From NCBI RefSeq assembly GCF_003259175.1, contig NZ_QGOK01000005.1, positions 361,947-425,946 of the forward strand: DNA of 64,000 nucleotides, in the 5' to 3' direction. This document shows, in pieces, positions 1-8,184 of the stretch. Under the pieces are notes generated by a model. The model had not been told where the DNA came from, searched no databases, and worked only from the letters and a program-made list of their open reading frames with translations. Numbering within the stretch: the stretch's first letter is position 1; every line of letters starts with the position of its first letter. Source of the DNA: Marinomonas shanghaiensis (GTDB lineage Bacteria; Pseudomonadota; Gammaproteobacteria; Pseudomonadales; Marinomonadaceae). The position numbers and the translations under genes were made by a program.

Positions 1-645
1 ATTCGCTTAGTGTTAACAAACTGGGCCTCTTTTACCCACGGTCCGAATGGTGTGTCCGCACCGATGCCAACCTTTTTTGGACTAGAGTTTACGCGTCGGT
101 CAAGTGACGGTGGGACATTTCATGAATTCTTTAATATTCCCTACGATTCTGCGTACCGATATATGTTTATTTATATCGTTTTGTTTGCCGTCGTATGGGC
201 TGTGCTCTTCATCAAACACCGCTTAGTAAAAATGCCAATAGGCCGTGCGTGGGAAGCGCTTCGCGAAGACGAAATCGCCTGCCGCTCACTGGGGTTGAAC
301 CACGTATTAGTGAAGCTGTCTGCTTTTATGCTAGGTGCTTCCACAGGTGGTTTGGCGGGGGTGTTCTTTGCAACTTATCAAGGATTCGTTAACCCTTCTT
401 CTTTTACTTTTTTCGAATCGGCTCTTATTTTGGCGATTGTTGTGCTAGGTGGAATGGGCTCGACATTAGGGGTGGTCATTGCTGCCTTCTGTCTGACAGT
501 ATTGCCTGAAATGTTGCGGGAATTTGCAGAATACCGCGTTTTAATGTTTGGTATTTTGATGGTTGTCATGATGATTTGGAAACCTCGAGGTATTGTTCGT
601 GTCACGCGAACAGGTTTTGCAGCGAGAAAAGGGGTAGTTAAATGA
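1..645 (+). CDS. livM: LivM-type branched-chain amino acid ABC permease, 5' end outside window
   Basis: Inner-membrane permease of a high-affinity branched-chain amino acid importer (LivM/HisM class). The frame is open to the first base of the window, so the gene begins upstream; the visible 214 or so residues are the C-terminal half. Hydrophobic helices are evident, and the segment reading GRAWEALREDEIACRSLG followed by KLSAF is the cytoplasmic EAA-like loop that docks onto the ATPase. Its stop overlaps the livG start by 4 bp (ATGA), indicating translational coupling. The partners livH and the binding protein are presumably upstream, outside the window. Substrate specificity cannot be read from the sequence and could also be another amino acid or urea; the ATPases downstream fit the Liv family. 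Confidence 0.9.
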   Translation: MRLVLTNWASFTHGPNGVSAPMPTFFGLEFTRRSSDGGTFHEFFNIPYDSAYRYMFIYIVLFAVVWAVLFIKHRLVKMPIGRAWEALREDEIACRSLGLNHVLVKLSAFMLGASTGGLAGVFFATYQGFVNPSSFTFFESALILAIVVLGGMGSTLGVVIAAFCLTVLPEMLREFAEYRVLMFGILMVVMMIWKPRGIVRVTRTGFAARKGVVK

Positions 646-1523
646 GCCAAGAAAATATTTTAGCCGTTGAAAACTTGGTGATGCATTTTGGTGGTATTAA
701 GGCACTAAATGATGTGACTTTTGACATTAAGCGTGGATCGGTTTCTGCGCTTATCGGTCCAAATGGTGCAGGTAAAACCACAGTGTTTAACTGCCTGACA
801 GGCTTCTATAAAGCCACTGGTGGAAAAATTATTTTGTCTGCTGGTGGCAAAGAGACCAGTATTATTAAAGTGCTGGGAGAGCCTTTTAAACTGACCGATT
901 TCTTTTCTCCAGTTGCCTTTTTTTCTCGTCTTAAATACAAGATGTTTGGCGGATCGCATTTGGTAAACCGTGCGGGTCTGTCGCGGACATTTCAAAACAT
1001 TCGCTTGTTTAAAGAAATGTCTGTGGTAGAAAATTTGTTAGTGGCTCAGCATATGCGCGTCAATCGCAGTCTGATTGCGGGGATTCTGAATACGAAAGGC
1101 TACCGAAAATCTGAAGAGGAAGCGTTAGAGCGTGCTTTTTATTGGTTGGGAGTGGTTGATTTAGTGGGGTCAGCCAATCGTTTGGCGGGAGAGCTTTCCT
1201 ATGGTCAACAGCGTCGCTTAGAGATTGCTCGAGCCATGTGTACGAACCCTGAAATTGTATGTCTAGATGAACCCGCAGCAGGTTTGAATCCTTCTGAAAC
1301 CGAAGCGTTGACAAAAATGATTCGTGTGTTGCGTGATCAACACAACACGACGGTACTGCTGATAGAACATGATATGGGCATGGTGATGGATATTTCTGAT
1401 TATATAGTTGTATTGGATCATGGTGAGGTCATTGCCAAAGGGGGTCCTGACGATATCAAAAATAATCCGAAAGTGATTGCGGCGTATTTAGGTGCAGAAG
1501 AAGGTGAAGAGGTGACACTATGA
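642..1523 (+). CDS. livG: branched-chain amino acid ABC transporter ATP-binding protein LivG
   Basis: Cytoplasmic ATPase subunit that powers the Liv importer. Walker A GPNGAGKT lies at residues 39-46, the ABC signature reads LSYGQQRR, and Walker B is IVCLDEP followed by the LivG-type AAGLNPSE. The 293-residue length exceeds the roughly 255 of enterobacterial LivG. The extra residues lie about positions 65-105, between Walker A and the NRAGLSRTFQNIRLF segment, and contain an aromatic-rich stretch. The gene overlaps livM upstream and livF downstream by 4 bp each, so the three are one translationally coupled operon. Confidence 0.93.
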   Translation: MSQENILAVENLVMHFGGIKALNDVTFDIKRGSVSALIGPNGAGKTTVFNCLTGFYKATGGKIILSAGGKETSIIKVLGEPFKLTDFFSPVAFFSRLKYKMFGGSHLVNRAGLSRTFQNIRLFKEMSVVENLLVAQHMRVNRSLIAGILNTKGYRKSEEEALERAFYWLGVVDLVGSANRLAGELSYGQQRRLEIARAMCTNPEIVCLDEPAAGLNPSETEALTKMIRVLRDQHNTTVLLIEHDMGMVMDISDYIVVLDHGEVIAKGGPDDIKNNPKVIAAYLGAEEGEEVTL

Positions 1524-2233
1524 CTACTTTAATGCAGTTTAAAGACGTCGATGTGCATTATGGTCCGATTCAAGCACTGAAGAAGGTGTCTTTGACAATC
1601 GATGAAGGTGAAATAGTCACCTTGATTGGGGCAAACGGTGCCGGTAAGTCGACGCTTTTGATGTCTATTTTTGGTCAGCCTCGTATTTCTTCTGGAGAGA
1701 TTATTTATCGCGGAGAAGATATTTCACAAAAATCGGCGCATTATGTGGCCTCGAACGGTTTGGCTCAGTCTCCTGAAGGTCGCCGTATTTTTCCCAGTAT
1801 GTCGGTGGAAGAAAATTTGTTAATGGGGACCATCCCAATTGGTATGGAGCATGCTGAAAAAGACATGCAGCGTATGTTTGAGATGTTTCCGCGTTTGCTG
1901 GAGCGTCGTAATCAGCGAGCCTCAACCATGTCCGGAGGCGAGCAACAAATGTTGGCGATCGCTCGTGCGTTAATGAGCCGACCTAAGTTGTTGTTATTGG
2001 ATGAGCCTAGCTTGGGACTTGCTCCGATTATTGTGAAGCAGATTTTTCAGATCCTAAAAGACGTTGCCAGTACTGGTATGACGATCTTTTTGGTGGAACA
2101 AAATGCGAATCATGCTCTAAAACTGGCCAATCGTGGCTACGTTATGGTGAATGGTGAAATTAAGCTAACAGGGACAGGTGCTGAGCTTTTGGTGAACCCA
2201 GAGGTGCGAGAAGCGTATCTTGGTGGTCACTAA
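1520..2233 (+). CDS. livF: branched-chain amino acid ABC transporter ATP-binding protein LivF
   Basis: Second ATPase of the Liv importer, expected to pair with LivG on the LivH/LivM permease dimer. Walker A GANGAGKS is at residues 37-44, the signature reads MSGGEQQMLAIARAL and Walker B is LLLLDEPSLGLAP, the typical LivF form. Its 237 residues are the usual LivF length. It is the last gene of the operon and is followed within 40 bp by a strong hairpin with a T tract. Confidence 0.94.
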   Translation: MTTLMQFKDVDVHYGPIQALKKVSLTIDEGEIVTLIGANGAGKSTLLMSIFGQPRISSGEIIYRGEDISQKSAHYVASNGLAQSPEGRRIFPSMSVEENLLMGTIPIGMEHAEKDMQRMFEMFPRLLERRNQRASTMSGGEQQMLAIARALMSRPKLLLLDEPSLGLAPIIVKQIFQILKDVASTGMTIFLVEQNANHALKLANRGYVMVNGEIKLTGTGAELLVNPEVREAYLGGH

Positions 2234-2270
2234 AGGTTAATCTAGTCATTGTGTTAGAGCAAATGCAAAG

Positions 2271-2311
2271 CCATGCCACATCTTATACAGGATGTCGCAT
2301 GGTTTTTTTTT
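2271..2311 (+). terminator. intrinsic terminator of the liv operon
   Basis: CCATGCCACATC (2271-2282) pairs with GATGTCGCATGG (2291-2302) with a single mismatch, across an 8-nt loop. Nine T residues follow directly (2303-2311). It lies 37 bp after the livF stop codon. Confidence 0.9.
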
Positions 2312-2368
2312 GCACTAGAGAATCTGAACTGTGGATAAAAAAGGCGCTTTTACACAGAGACTGTACTG

Positions 2369-2926
2369 TTACACTCGAAACAGTTTGTCCGTCAAAATAT
2401 CTCTTACTTGAGAGGGTTTTGAGGCCTTCCCTAAAGGCGCATGATAAATAGCGTCTATTTGATCTCCAAAATACGCGTGTACTTCCTCAGCGCTCAGAGC
2501 AGGATCGAGACCCGCTGGGTTTGCTGAAGTAGACACAATCACTCCCTGAAAGGCAGCGCAGAGACGTTTTACTGGATCGTGTTGAGATAGGCGAATAGCG
2601 ACACTTTGGTGTTCGCCCCTTACCCAGCTTGGCGTGATTTTGGTATCAGGCACAACCCAAGAAGTGGGGATGTCATTGATACTAATAAGACGCTGCGCAG
2701 CGTGCACGTCTAAAGTCTCCAGCCAAGGGGTGAGTTCTTCTTGTGCGCCAGCGATTAAAATTAATCCCTTTTCTTCAGGACGTGATTTCAAGGTTAAAAT
2801 ACGTCTTACTGCGTTTTCGTTAAAAGGATCGCAACCTAACCCCCAAACCGCTTCTGTTGGGTAAGCGATGACGCCACCTTTACGGATGATGTCGGCCAGT
2901 TCTGTGGTAGAAGTAACAAGATGCAT
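2369..2926 (-). CDS. tsaC: threonylcarbamoyl-AMP synthase (Sua5/YrdC/TsaC family)
   Basis: Makes L-threonylcarbamoyl-AMP from threonine, bicarbonate and ATP, the first step of the universal t6A37 modification of ANN-decoding tRNAs. The family hallmark [18 protein letters not shown] is near the N terminus, and [12 protein letters not shown] and VSTSANPAG follow in the conserved order. I chose the ATG at 2926 (MHLVTS), giving about 185 residues, close to E. coli TsaC. The upstream in-frame alternative at 2944 is a TTG without a good ribosome binding site. The single-domain length places it with TsaC rather than the longer Sua5. It is convergent with the liv operon. Confidence 0.9.
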   Translation of the reverse strand: MHLVTSTTELADIIRKGGVIAYPTEAVWGLGCDPFNENAVRRILTLKSRPEEKGLILIAGAQEELTPWLETLDVHAAQRLISINDIPTSWVVPDTKITPSWVRGEHQSVAIRLSQHDPVKRLCAAFQGVIVSTSANPAGLDPALSAEEVHAYFGDQIDAIYHAPLGKASKPSQVRDILTDKLFRV

Positions 2927-3123
2927 AGATGTAGACTCAAACAACGTATATAAAAGATGTTTAGAAGCACTAAAATACGAGAAGTACCAAGCGATGATTT
3001 TTTACCGAGAAGAGGATTGTAGCGGGATTTTGAGTACCGAGCTAGCAAGCATTCCCTTCTTATGCTGGATTGGATAAGCAATCCAGTTTAAAAGAAAATG
3101 CTCGCTGTTTGCCATTCGGAGCA

Positions 3124-3504
3124 TTATTCCATGGCTTGAATTTTTGTCTTTAGTTCTTCTATTTTGCTGTTAACCACTTTTTCTAGATGTTCGAGCTCTT
3201 TGATCAAGTCTTCTTTGGTGGCTTTGGTCTCATGTTGTTTACCCACAATCTTTTCTAGCTCTTCCATTGCGCGTAGCACAATCAGAGAAGGTTCCTGTAC
3301 TTGTCGGTAAGTTTGTTGACCGCCATCGGCTAACACGGTTTTGGTTGAGCGACCAAATTTAAATTTTTTGCTTTTTGGTAGCAGAGACCCTTTTTCACGA
3401 CGGTAATAAATTTTTAATACATCGTGGCCGCCTTCGTAACGCAAAGTAAATTTTTCAATGTCCTGTATGCTGGTGATACCCATGGACTGAAGTGTTGGAT
3501 ACAT
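3124..3504 (-). CDS. DUF3461 family protein, function unknown
   Basis: Small cytoplasmic protein of about 126 residues resembling the DUF3461 family of gammaproteobacteria. It opens MYPTLQSMGITSIQDIEKFTLR and contains the family-like DVLKIYYRREKG and KFKFGRSTKT segments. The last 45 residues (EELEKIV through KTKIQAME) are highly charged with heptad-like spacing and probably form a coiled coil. The ATG at 3504 is preferred over 3510 because a GGGAA motif sits 8-9 bases upstream. No function is established for the family. It is flanked by tsaC and ntrC on the same strand but is separated from both. Confidence 0.8.
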   Translation of the reverse strand: MYPTLQSMGITSIQDIEKFTLRYEGGHDVLKIYYRREKGSLLPKSKKFKFGRSTKTVLADGGQQTYRQVQEPSLIVLRAMEELEKIVGKQHETKATKEDLIKELEHLEKVVNSKIEELKTKIQAME

Positions 3505-3597
3505 AACCATTTTCCCATTTATTAGTGATCATTTAATAGTCTTTAATTAGTAGGGGATTGTGTTAGTAAAAGCAAGTCCAAAATAGCAGAAAACAGA

Positions 3598-3638
3598 GAT
3601 AATGCAGACAAACAAACGATAGATTGACCTGCATTATC
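3598..3638 (-). terminator. probable terminator downstream of ntrC
   Basis: GATAATGCAG (3598-3607) is perfectly complementary to CTGCATTATC (3629-3638) across a 21-nt loop, 18 bp past the ntrC stop. Read on the minus strand the stem is followed by a T-rich stretch (TCTGTTTT). The loop is long, so efficiency is uncertain. Confidence 0.5.
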
Positions 3639-3655
3639 TTTTTTATCAGCTGAGT

Positions 3656-5089
3656 TTAATCTTCATCATGTTCAGCATGATCGATGTTTAGCTCTTTTAT
3701 TTTACGAGTCAAGGTGTTGCGTCCCCAGCCAAGTAACAATGAAGCATCTCGTCTACGTCCACCAGTATGGGCAAGGGCGGTTTCGATCATAATACGTTCA
3801 AATTTGGGTACGGCTTGATCCAAAATACCTTTTTGCCCTGTGGCTAAGGTGTTGTCTACCCAATTTTTAAGCGCTTCTTCCCACGAGGCAAAAGGTTGCT
3901 CATGAGGAACTGCAGCAAGCAGCTCAGGTGGTAGATCTTCCACCAAGACTTCACGACCAGACGCCATGACAATCAACCAGCGACAGGTGTTTTCTAATTG
4001 TCGAACGTTACCAGGCCAATCCAGCTGAGTGAGGTAATTTTCGGTTTCTTTGGTCAATTGTTTAGGTTCTACTGCCAACTCTTCAGCTGCGCGACTTAAG
4101 AAATGACGAGCTAATTTTGGAATGTCTTCGCGTCTTTCTGCGAGTTTAGGCAAATGAATTCGAATGACGTTTAAGCGGTGGAATAAATCTTCGCGGAATG
4201 ATCCTTTCTGTACCAGATTTTCCAGGTTTTGGTGGGTGGCAGCGATAATGCGAACATCTACTTTAACCGGTGTGTGGCCACCTACTCGGTAAAATTCACC
4301 ATCCGCTAGTACGCGCAGCAGGCGGGTTTGCGTTTCTGCTGGCATGTCGCCAATTTCATCTAAAAAGAGTGTGCCACCGTTGGCTTGTTCAAAACGGCCA
4401 CGGCGTTGTGTATTGGCCCCTGTAAAAGCCCCTTTTTCATGACCAAACAATTCCGATTCAATTAAATCGTGTGGAATGGCGGCCATATTAAGAGCAATGA
4501 AAGGATTGGCAGAGCGAGGGCTGTGTGTGTGCAGTGCTTGTGCGACGAGCTCTTTGCCTGTGCCTGATTCGCCGTTAATCAATACGGTGATGTTAGACTT
4601 TGCAAGTCGACCGATGGCGCGAAAGACTTCCTGCATGGCTGGGGCTTCACCGATAATTTCTTTGTCAACTTGTGGCTCGGCTTCAACTTCCATATTGTCC
4701 GTGCTAGGTCTGGCATTGCGGTGGTGCAGCATAGCGCGTTTAACAAGACTGACGGCTTCTTCAACATCAAATGGCTTAGGTAAGTATTCAAATGCCCCAC
4801 CTTGATAAGAAGCCACAGCACTTTCAAGATCAGAGTGTGCTGTCATGATGATGACAGGCAAATAGGGGTGGTCTTTTTGCAGTTTTTCTAACAGCTTTAA
4901 GCCATCCATACCCGGCATGCGAATATCACTGATAATGGCGCTTGGCTGTTCTTTATCAATCATATTGACAAGATTTTCAGCTGAATCAAATAGGCGACAT
5001 TGAATCCCTTCTTGTTCTAACGTTTTCTCTAGTACCCAGCGAATAGAGCGATCGTCGTCAACAATCCATACGGTTTCTTCTGGTGTCAT
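3656..5089 (-). CDS. ntrC: nitrogen regulation response regulator NtrC (sigma-54 activator)
   Basis: Transcription activator of nitrogen-starvation genes. Residues 1-120 are a receiver domain with phospho-acceptor Asp55 in [11 protein letters not shown]. The central AAA+ domain has Walker A GESGTGKE at 173-180 and the sigma-54 contact motif GAFTGA at 220-225. The C terminus carries a Fis-type helix-turn-helix ([22 protein letters not shown]). The 477-residue length is normal. Its ATG overlaps the ntrB stop by 4 bp, so the sensor and regulator are translationally coupled. NtrC-like binding sites are visible upstream of ntrB, glnA and glnK in this same window. Confidence 0.96.
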   Translation of the reverse strand: MTPEETVWIVDDDRSIRWVLEKTLEQEGIQCRLFDSAENLVNMIDKEQPSAIISDIRMPGMDGLKLLEKLQKDHPYLPVIIMTAHSDLESAVASYQGGAFEYLPKPFDVEEAVSLVKRAMLHHRNARPSTDNMEVEAEPQVDKEIIGEAPAMQEVFRAIGRLAKSNITVLINGESGTGKELVAQALHTHSPRSANPFIALNMAAIPHDLIESELFGHEKGAFTGANTQRRGRFEQANGGTLFLDEIGDMPAETQTRLLRVLADGEFYRVGGHTPVKVDVRIIAATHQNLENLVQKGSFREDLFHRLNVIRIHLPKLAERREDIPKLARHFLSRAAEELAVEPKQLTKETENYLTQLDWPGNVRQLENTCRWLIVMASGREVLVEDLPPELLAAVPHEQPFASWEEALKNWVDNTLATGQKGILDQAVPKFERIMIETALAHTGGRRRDASLLLGWGRNTLTRKIKELNIDHAEHDED

Positions 5090-6171
5090 GAGTGTTTCTC
5101 CTGGTCTTGGACTGTCGTCTCAATGGGAATTAATATATTAAATTCGGTTTTTTTCGGGTAACTATTGCATTCAATAATGCCATGATGTTGATGAATCACG
5201 GATTGAGCGATGGACAGCCCTAAGCCCGTACCATCAGCTCGGCCACTCACCATGGGATAAAATAGTGTTTTGAGAATTGCCTCAGGAATGCCTGGTCCAT
5301 TATCAATAATGCTGATTTTGCAGACCAAGCGATGACGTTTGGAGCCGATGGTGAATTGGCGCAATGCACGCGTTACCATATGAATGGTTTTATGAGGATT
5401 ATTATCGTCTTCCATTAAGGCTTGCATGGCATTTCGTGTGATGTTGAGCAAAGCTTGTATCAGTTGAGATTCATCACCTATTAAGTCTGGGATGCTGGGG
5501 TCATAATCTCGAATTAATTCAATTTGGTTGTCTGTTTCAACAGAGATGAGCTGTCTAACCCGTTCAATCACTTTGTGAATATTGAGGGGTTTATTTTTAG
5601 GCAGTTGTCTTGGTCCTAATAAACGATCAACGAGGTCGCGTAGGCGATCCGACTCTTCGATAATAACTTGCGTGTAATCATTAAGCGCTTCATCTGTAAA
5701 GGCTCGGCTGATTAACTGGGCTGCTCCACGTATACCGCCCAGTGGGTTTTTGATCTCGTGAGCAAGTCCACGCACCAGTTCTTTACTGGTTTCATGGTTA
5801 GCAATAATCTCATCTTCTTGCGAAATCCGTTTCATTCTGTCCCTAGGATAGAGTTCTATGATAATACTTTCCGTATCATTAGAGGTTCCCATAATCGGTG
5901 TGACGGTATAGTCACAAAAAAGCTTTTTACTGTTATTGCATTCTATTTCTGCTTCACGCTTAGTAAATGGATGACCTGACTTAATTGCAGCATACAGTGC
6001 TTGAATGCTGTCTTCGTCTTCGCGAAAAGCCGCCCCTAAATCATTGCCATAAATTCGACGACGGCTGACAGCAAGTAACATTTCAGCAGCAGGATTTAAA
6101 TATTCGATCTCTAGTTTGTCGCTCACTTGAATGACGGCGGTAGATAAATGGTCGATTAATAAGCTATACAC
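5086..6171 (-). CDS. ntrB: nitrogen regulation sensor kinase/phosphatase NtrB
   Basis: Cytosolic histidine kinase that phosphorylates NtrC when nitrogen is scarce and dephosphorylates it when PII binds. It has a PAS domain (about residues 5-110), a HisKA domain with the phospho-accepting His138 in RGLAHEIKNPLGG, and a HATPase domain with N-box (ALLNITRNAMQAL) and G boxes (DNGPGIP, GTGLGLSI). No membrane segment is present. The start is a GTG at 6171 with GAGG about 9 bases upstream. It is followed by ntrC with a 4-bp overlap. Upstream lies a near-consensus NtrC site (6324-6340), which suggests autoregulation. Confidence 0.95.
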   Translation of the reverse strand: MYSLLIDHLSTAVIQVSDKLEIEYLNPAAEMLLAVSRRRIYGNDLGAAFREDEDSIQALYAAIKSGHPFTKREAEIECNNSKKLFCDYTVTPIMGTSNDTESIIIELYPRDRMKRISQEDEIIANHETSKELVRGLAHEIKNPLGGIRGAAQLISRAFTDEALNDYTQVIIEESDRLRDLVDRLLGPRQLPKNKPLNIHKVIERVRQLISVETDNQIELIRDYDPSIPDLIGDESQLIQALLNITRNAMQALMEDDNNPHKTIHMVTRALRQFTIGSKRHRLVCKISIIDNGPGIPEAILKTLFYPMVSGRADGTGLGLSIAQSVIHQHHGIIECNSYPKKTEFNILIPIETTVQDQEKHS

Positions 6172-6323
6172 AGTATGTGCCTCATCTGTTGACTCCTGCT
6201 TTTTTGTTGCTATTTATGCTCAATTCTTTTTATACGTTAAATGAATTGCAAAAAACGAACCAACATTGGGCATAGTAAAACGGCTTGTTTGTTAAGGTTT
6301 TTTATGTAAAGAAATTAATTCAT

Positions 6324-6340
6324 AGCACCATTATAGTGCA
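6324..6340. promoter_or_regulatory. NtrC-like binding site between glnA and ntrB
   Basis: AGCACCATTATAGTGCA matches the enterobacterial NtrC consensus TGCACCA-N3-TGGTGCA at 12 of 14 specified positions. It lies about 155 bp upstream of the ntrB start and 105 bp downstream of glnA. In E. coli a similar site near the glnL (ntrB) promoter lets NtrC repress its own operon; the same role is inferred here. Confidence 0.6.
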
Positions 6341-6388
6341 CCTGAATGGCCGCGTTTATTTTTGGGCAAAAAAAATCCGAAATGTGCT

Positions 6389-6420
6389 CAAAAAAAAGCC
6401 TCGAACGAGGTCGAGGCTTT
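6389..6420 (-). terminator. intrinsic terminator of glnA
   Basis: AAAGCCTCGA (6395-6404) pairs perfectly with TCGAGGCTTT (6411-6420) across a 6-nt loop. On the minus strand the stem runs into a T tract (the A run at 6389-6397), 25 bp after the glnA stop. It separates glnA from ntrBC transcription. Confidence 0.9.
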
Positions 6421-6444
6421 ATGGTATTCGGATGCCTTTAGAGC

Positions 6445-7851
6445 TTACGCGCTGTAGTACAATTCAAACTCAAGTGGGTGAGTTGTCATAGACACACGGC
6501 GAGCTTCTGCTGTTTTCATAGCAATGTAAGCATCAATCATGTCGTCAGAGAATACACCGCCTTGTGTTAGGAACGCACGGTCTTCGTCTAGACATTTAAG
6601 CGCTTCTTCCAAGCTGCTTGCCACAGTAGGAATCGCCAAAGCTTCTTCTGCTGGTAGGTCATATAGATCTTTGTCTGCAGCATCGCCAGGGTGAATCTTG
6701 TTTTTGATACCATCAATACCAGCCATCAACATAGCAGCGAATGCTAGGTATGGGTTAGCGGTTGGATCAGGGAAACGTGCTTCAATACGTTTGCCTTTAG
6801 GGCTCGCAACGTATGGGATACGGATAGACGCTGAACGGTTACGAGCTGAGTAAGCTAGCATAACTGGAGCTTCGAAGTGAGGCACAAGACGCTTGTAAGA
6901 GTTCGTTGAAGCGTTAGTGAACGCGTTCAACGCTTTAGCGTGCTTGATGATACCGCCAATGTAGTAAAGCGCCATTTCAGATAGGCCAGCGTATTGGTCG
7001 CCAGCAAATTGGTTTTGGCCATCTTTCCAGAAAGATTGGTGAACGTGCATACCAGAACCGTTATCGCCAACGATTGGTTTTGGCATGAAAGTCGCTGTTT
7101 TTCCGTAAGCGTGAGCTACGTTGTGTACGCAGTACTTAAGGATTTGAACTTCGTCGGCTTTTTTAACGAGAGTGTTAAATTTAACACCGATTTCGTTTTG
7201 TCCAGCCGTTGCCACTTCGTGGTGGTGTACTTCAATAACAAGACCCATACTTTCCATAGCGTTACACATAGCGCCACGAAGATCGTGATGAGAATCAACT
7301 GGTGGTACTGGGAAATAGCCGCCTTTTACGAAAGGACGGTGGCCCATGTTGCCGCCTTCAAATTTCTTGTTAGAAGACCAAGCTGCTTCTTCAGAGTTGA
7401 TCTCTACAGAACAACCTGACATGTCAGTTTTCCATTTAACATCATCAAAAATGAAGAATTCTGGCTCTGGACCGAAGAATGCCGTGTCGCCAAGACCTGT
7501 TGACTTAAGGAACTCTTCTGCGCGAAGGGCAACAGAACGAGGGTCGCGGTCATAACCTTGCATGGTAGAAGGTTCAATGATGTTACAACGAACGATAACC
7601 GTTGATTCTTCAGTGAAAGGATCGATAACAGCGGTATCATCTTGAGGAGACATGATCATGTCAGATTCGTTGATACCTTTCCAGCCAGTAATGGATGAAC
7701 CATCAAACATCTGACCGTTTTCGAAAAACTCTTCATCTACCGTAATAGCTGGAATAGTTACGTGTTGTTCTTTACCTTTAAAATCGGTAAAGCGAAGGTC
7801 AACCCACTTCGCGTCATGCTCAGCAATCAAGGCAAGGGTCTTGTTTGACAT
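6445..7851 (-). CDS. glnA: type I glutamine synthetase
   Basis: ATP-dependent amidation of glutamate with ammonia, the main ammonia assimilation step; the active form is a dodecamer in the cytoplasm. Family motifs include [25 protein letters not shown], and the metal/ammonia-site region [15 protein letters not shown]. Tyr397 in [10 protein letters not shown] is the expected adenylylation site, so activity should be under GlnE control (GS-I beta type). Length is 468 residues as usual. A GGAG lies 7-8 bases upstream of the ATG. A sigma-54 promoter and several NtrC-like sites precede it, indicating nitrogen-regulated transcription. Confidence 0.97.
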   Translation of the reverse strand: MSNKTLALIAEHDAKWVDLRFTDFKGKEQHVTIPAITVDEEFFENGQMFDGSSITGWKGINESDMIMSPQDDTAVIDPFTEESTVIVRCNIIEPSTMQGYDRDPRSVALRAEEFLKSTGLGDTAFFGPEPEFFIFDDVKWKTDMSGCSVEINSEEAAWSSNKKFEGGNMGHRPFVKGGYFPVPPVDSHHDLRGAMCNAMESMGLVIEVHHHEVATAGQNEIGVKFNTLVKKADEVQILKYCVHNVAHAYGKTATFMPKPIVGDNGSGMHVHQSFWKDGQNQFAGDQYAGLSEMALYYIGGIIKHAKALNAFTNASTNSYKRLVPHFEAPVMLAYSARNRSASIRIPYVASPKGKRIEARFPDPTANPYLAFAAMLMAGIDGIKNKIHPGDAADKDLYDLPAEEALAIPTVASSLEEALKCLDEDRAFLTQGGVFSDDMIDAYIAMKTAEARRVSMTTHPLEFELYYSA

Positions 7852-7933
7852 AGTTGTTCTCCAGTCGTAGTGAAAGCGAAATTACTTTTCGTTTATAGAG
7901 TGCTTCAATATAAAGCGCCATTTGCCGAATATA

Positions 7934-7951
7934 AAGCATAACTTGTGCCAG
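7934..7951 (-). promoter_or_regulatory. sigma-54 promoter of glnA
   Basis: Read on the minus strand the sequence is CTGGCACAAGTTATGCTT. The invariant GG and GC are separated by exactly 10 nt, as in the consensus TGGCAC-N5-TTGCA. It lies about 85 bp upstream of the glnA ATG, leaving a leader of about 70 nt. NtrC-like sites follow at the expected upstream distance. Confidence 0.8.
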
Positions 7952-8012
7952 AATTTTGTGCGGGCTAATAAGTCCTTATATTACAATAAGATAAGAATTT
8001 TAAAATTTGCTG

Positions 8013-8029
8013 TGCACTTATTGGTTGCT
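8013..8029. promoter_or_regulatory. weak NtrC-like site (proximal), glnA control region
   Basis: TGCACTTATTGGTTGCT matches 9 of 14 consensus positions of an NtrC site; its left half is nearly perfect. Its centre is about 97 bp upstream of the predicted glnA transcription start and about 43 bp (four helical turns) from the next site. Confidence 0.4.
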
Positions 8030-8055
8030 AAAAAAAGTCATAAAAAAAGTTGTTA

Positions 8056-8072
8056 TGCATTGTTTTGGTGCG
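8056..8072. promoter_or_regulatory. NtrC-like site (central), glnA control region
   Basis: TGCATTGTTTTGGTGCG matches 10 of 14 NtrC consensus positions, with a near-perfect right half. The centre is about 140 bp upstream of the predicted glnA start, close to the enhancer position at E. coli glnAp2. Confidence 0.55.
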
Positions 8073-8086
8073 GTCTACTTTGTTTT

Positions 8087-8103
8087 TGTTCATTGTTGGT
8101 GCG
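8087..8103. promoter_or_regulatory. weak NtrC-like site (distal), glnA control region
   Basis: TGTTCATTGTTGGTGCG has a good right half but a poor left half (9 of 14). It is centred 31 bp (three helical turns) from the central site, which would put NtrC dimers on one DNA face. The rest of the 333-bp glnA-thiI interval is AT-rich; a possible thiI -10 element TATACT lies at 8137-8142 without a clear -35. Confidence 0.4.
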
Positions 8104-8184
8104 TATTCTGTGTTTTCGTATCTCCATACTTTTCTTTATACTATGCGTCTTTATTTATAATCTCTGGTACAAATTGCACCCCCT

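Noticed and set aside
2251..2451. Short plus-strand open frame over the liv terminator
   Set aside because: It spans a transcription terminator and overlaps the tsaC 3' end; no coding signal.
3065..3086. Perfect 8-bp hairpin CTGGATTG/CAATCCAG downstream of the DUF3461 gene
   Set aside because: No T run on the minus strand and a modest stem; insufficient to call a terminator or operator.
6994..7640. Several long open frames antisense or out of frame within glnA
   Set aside because: They lie wholly inside glnA, have no ribosome sites or family resemblance, and reflect its codon composition.
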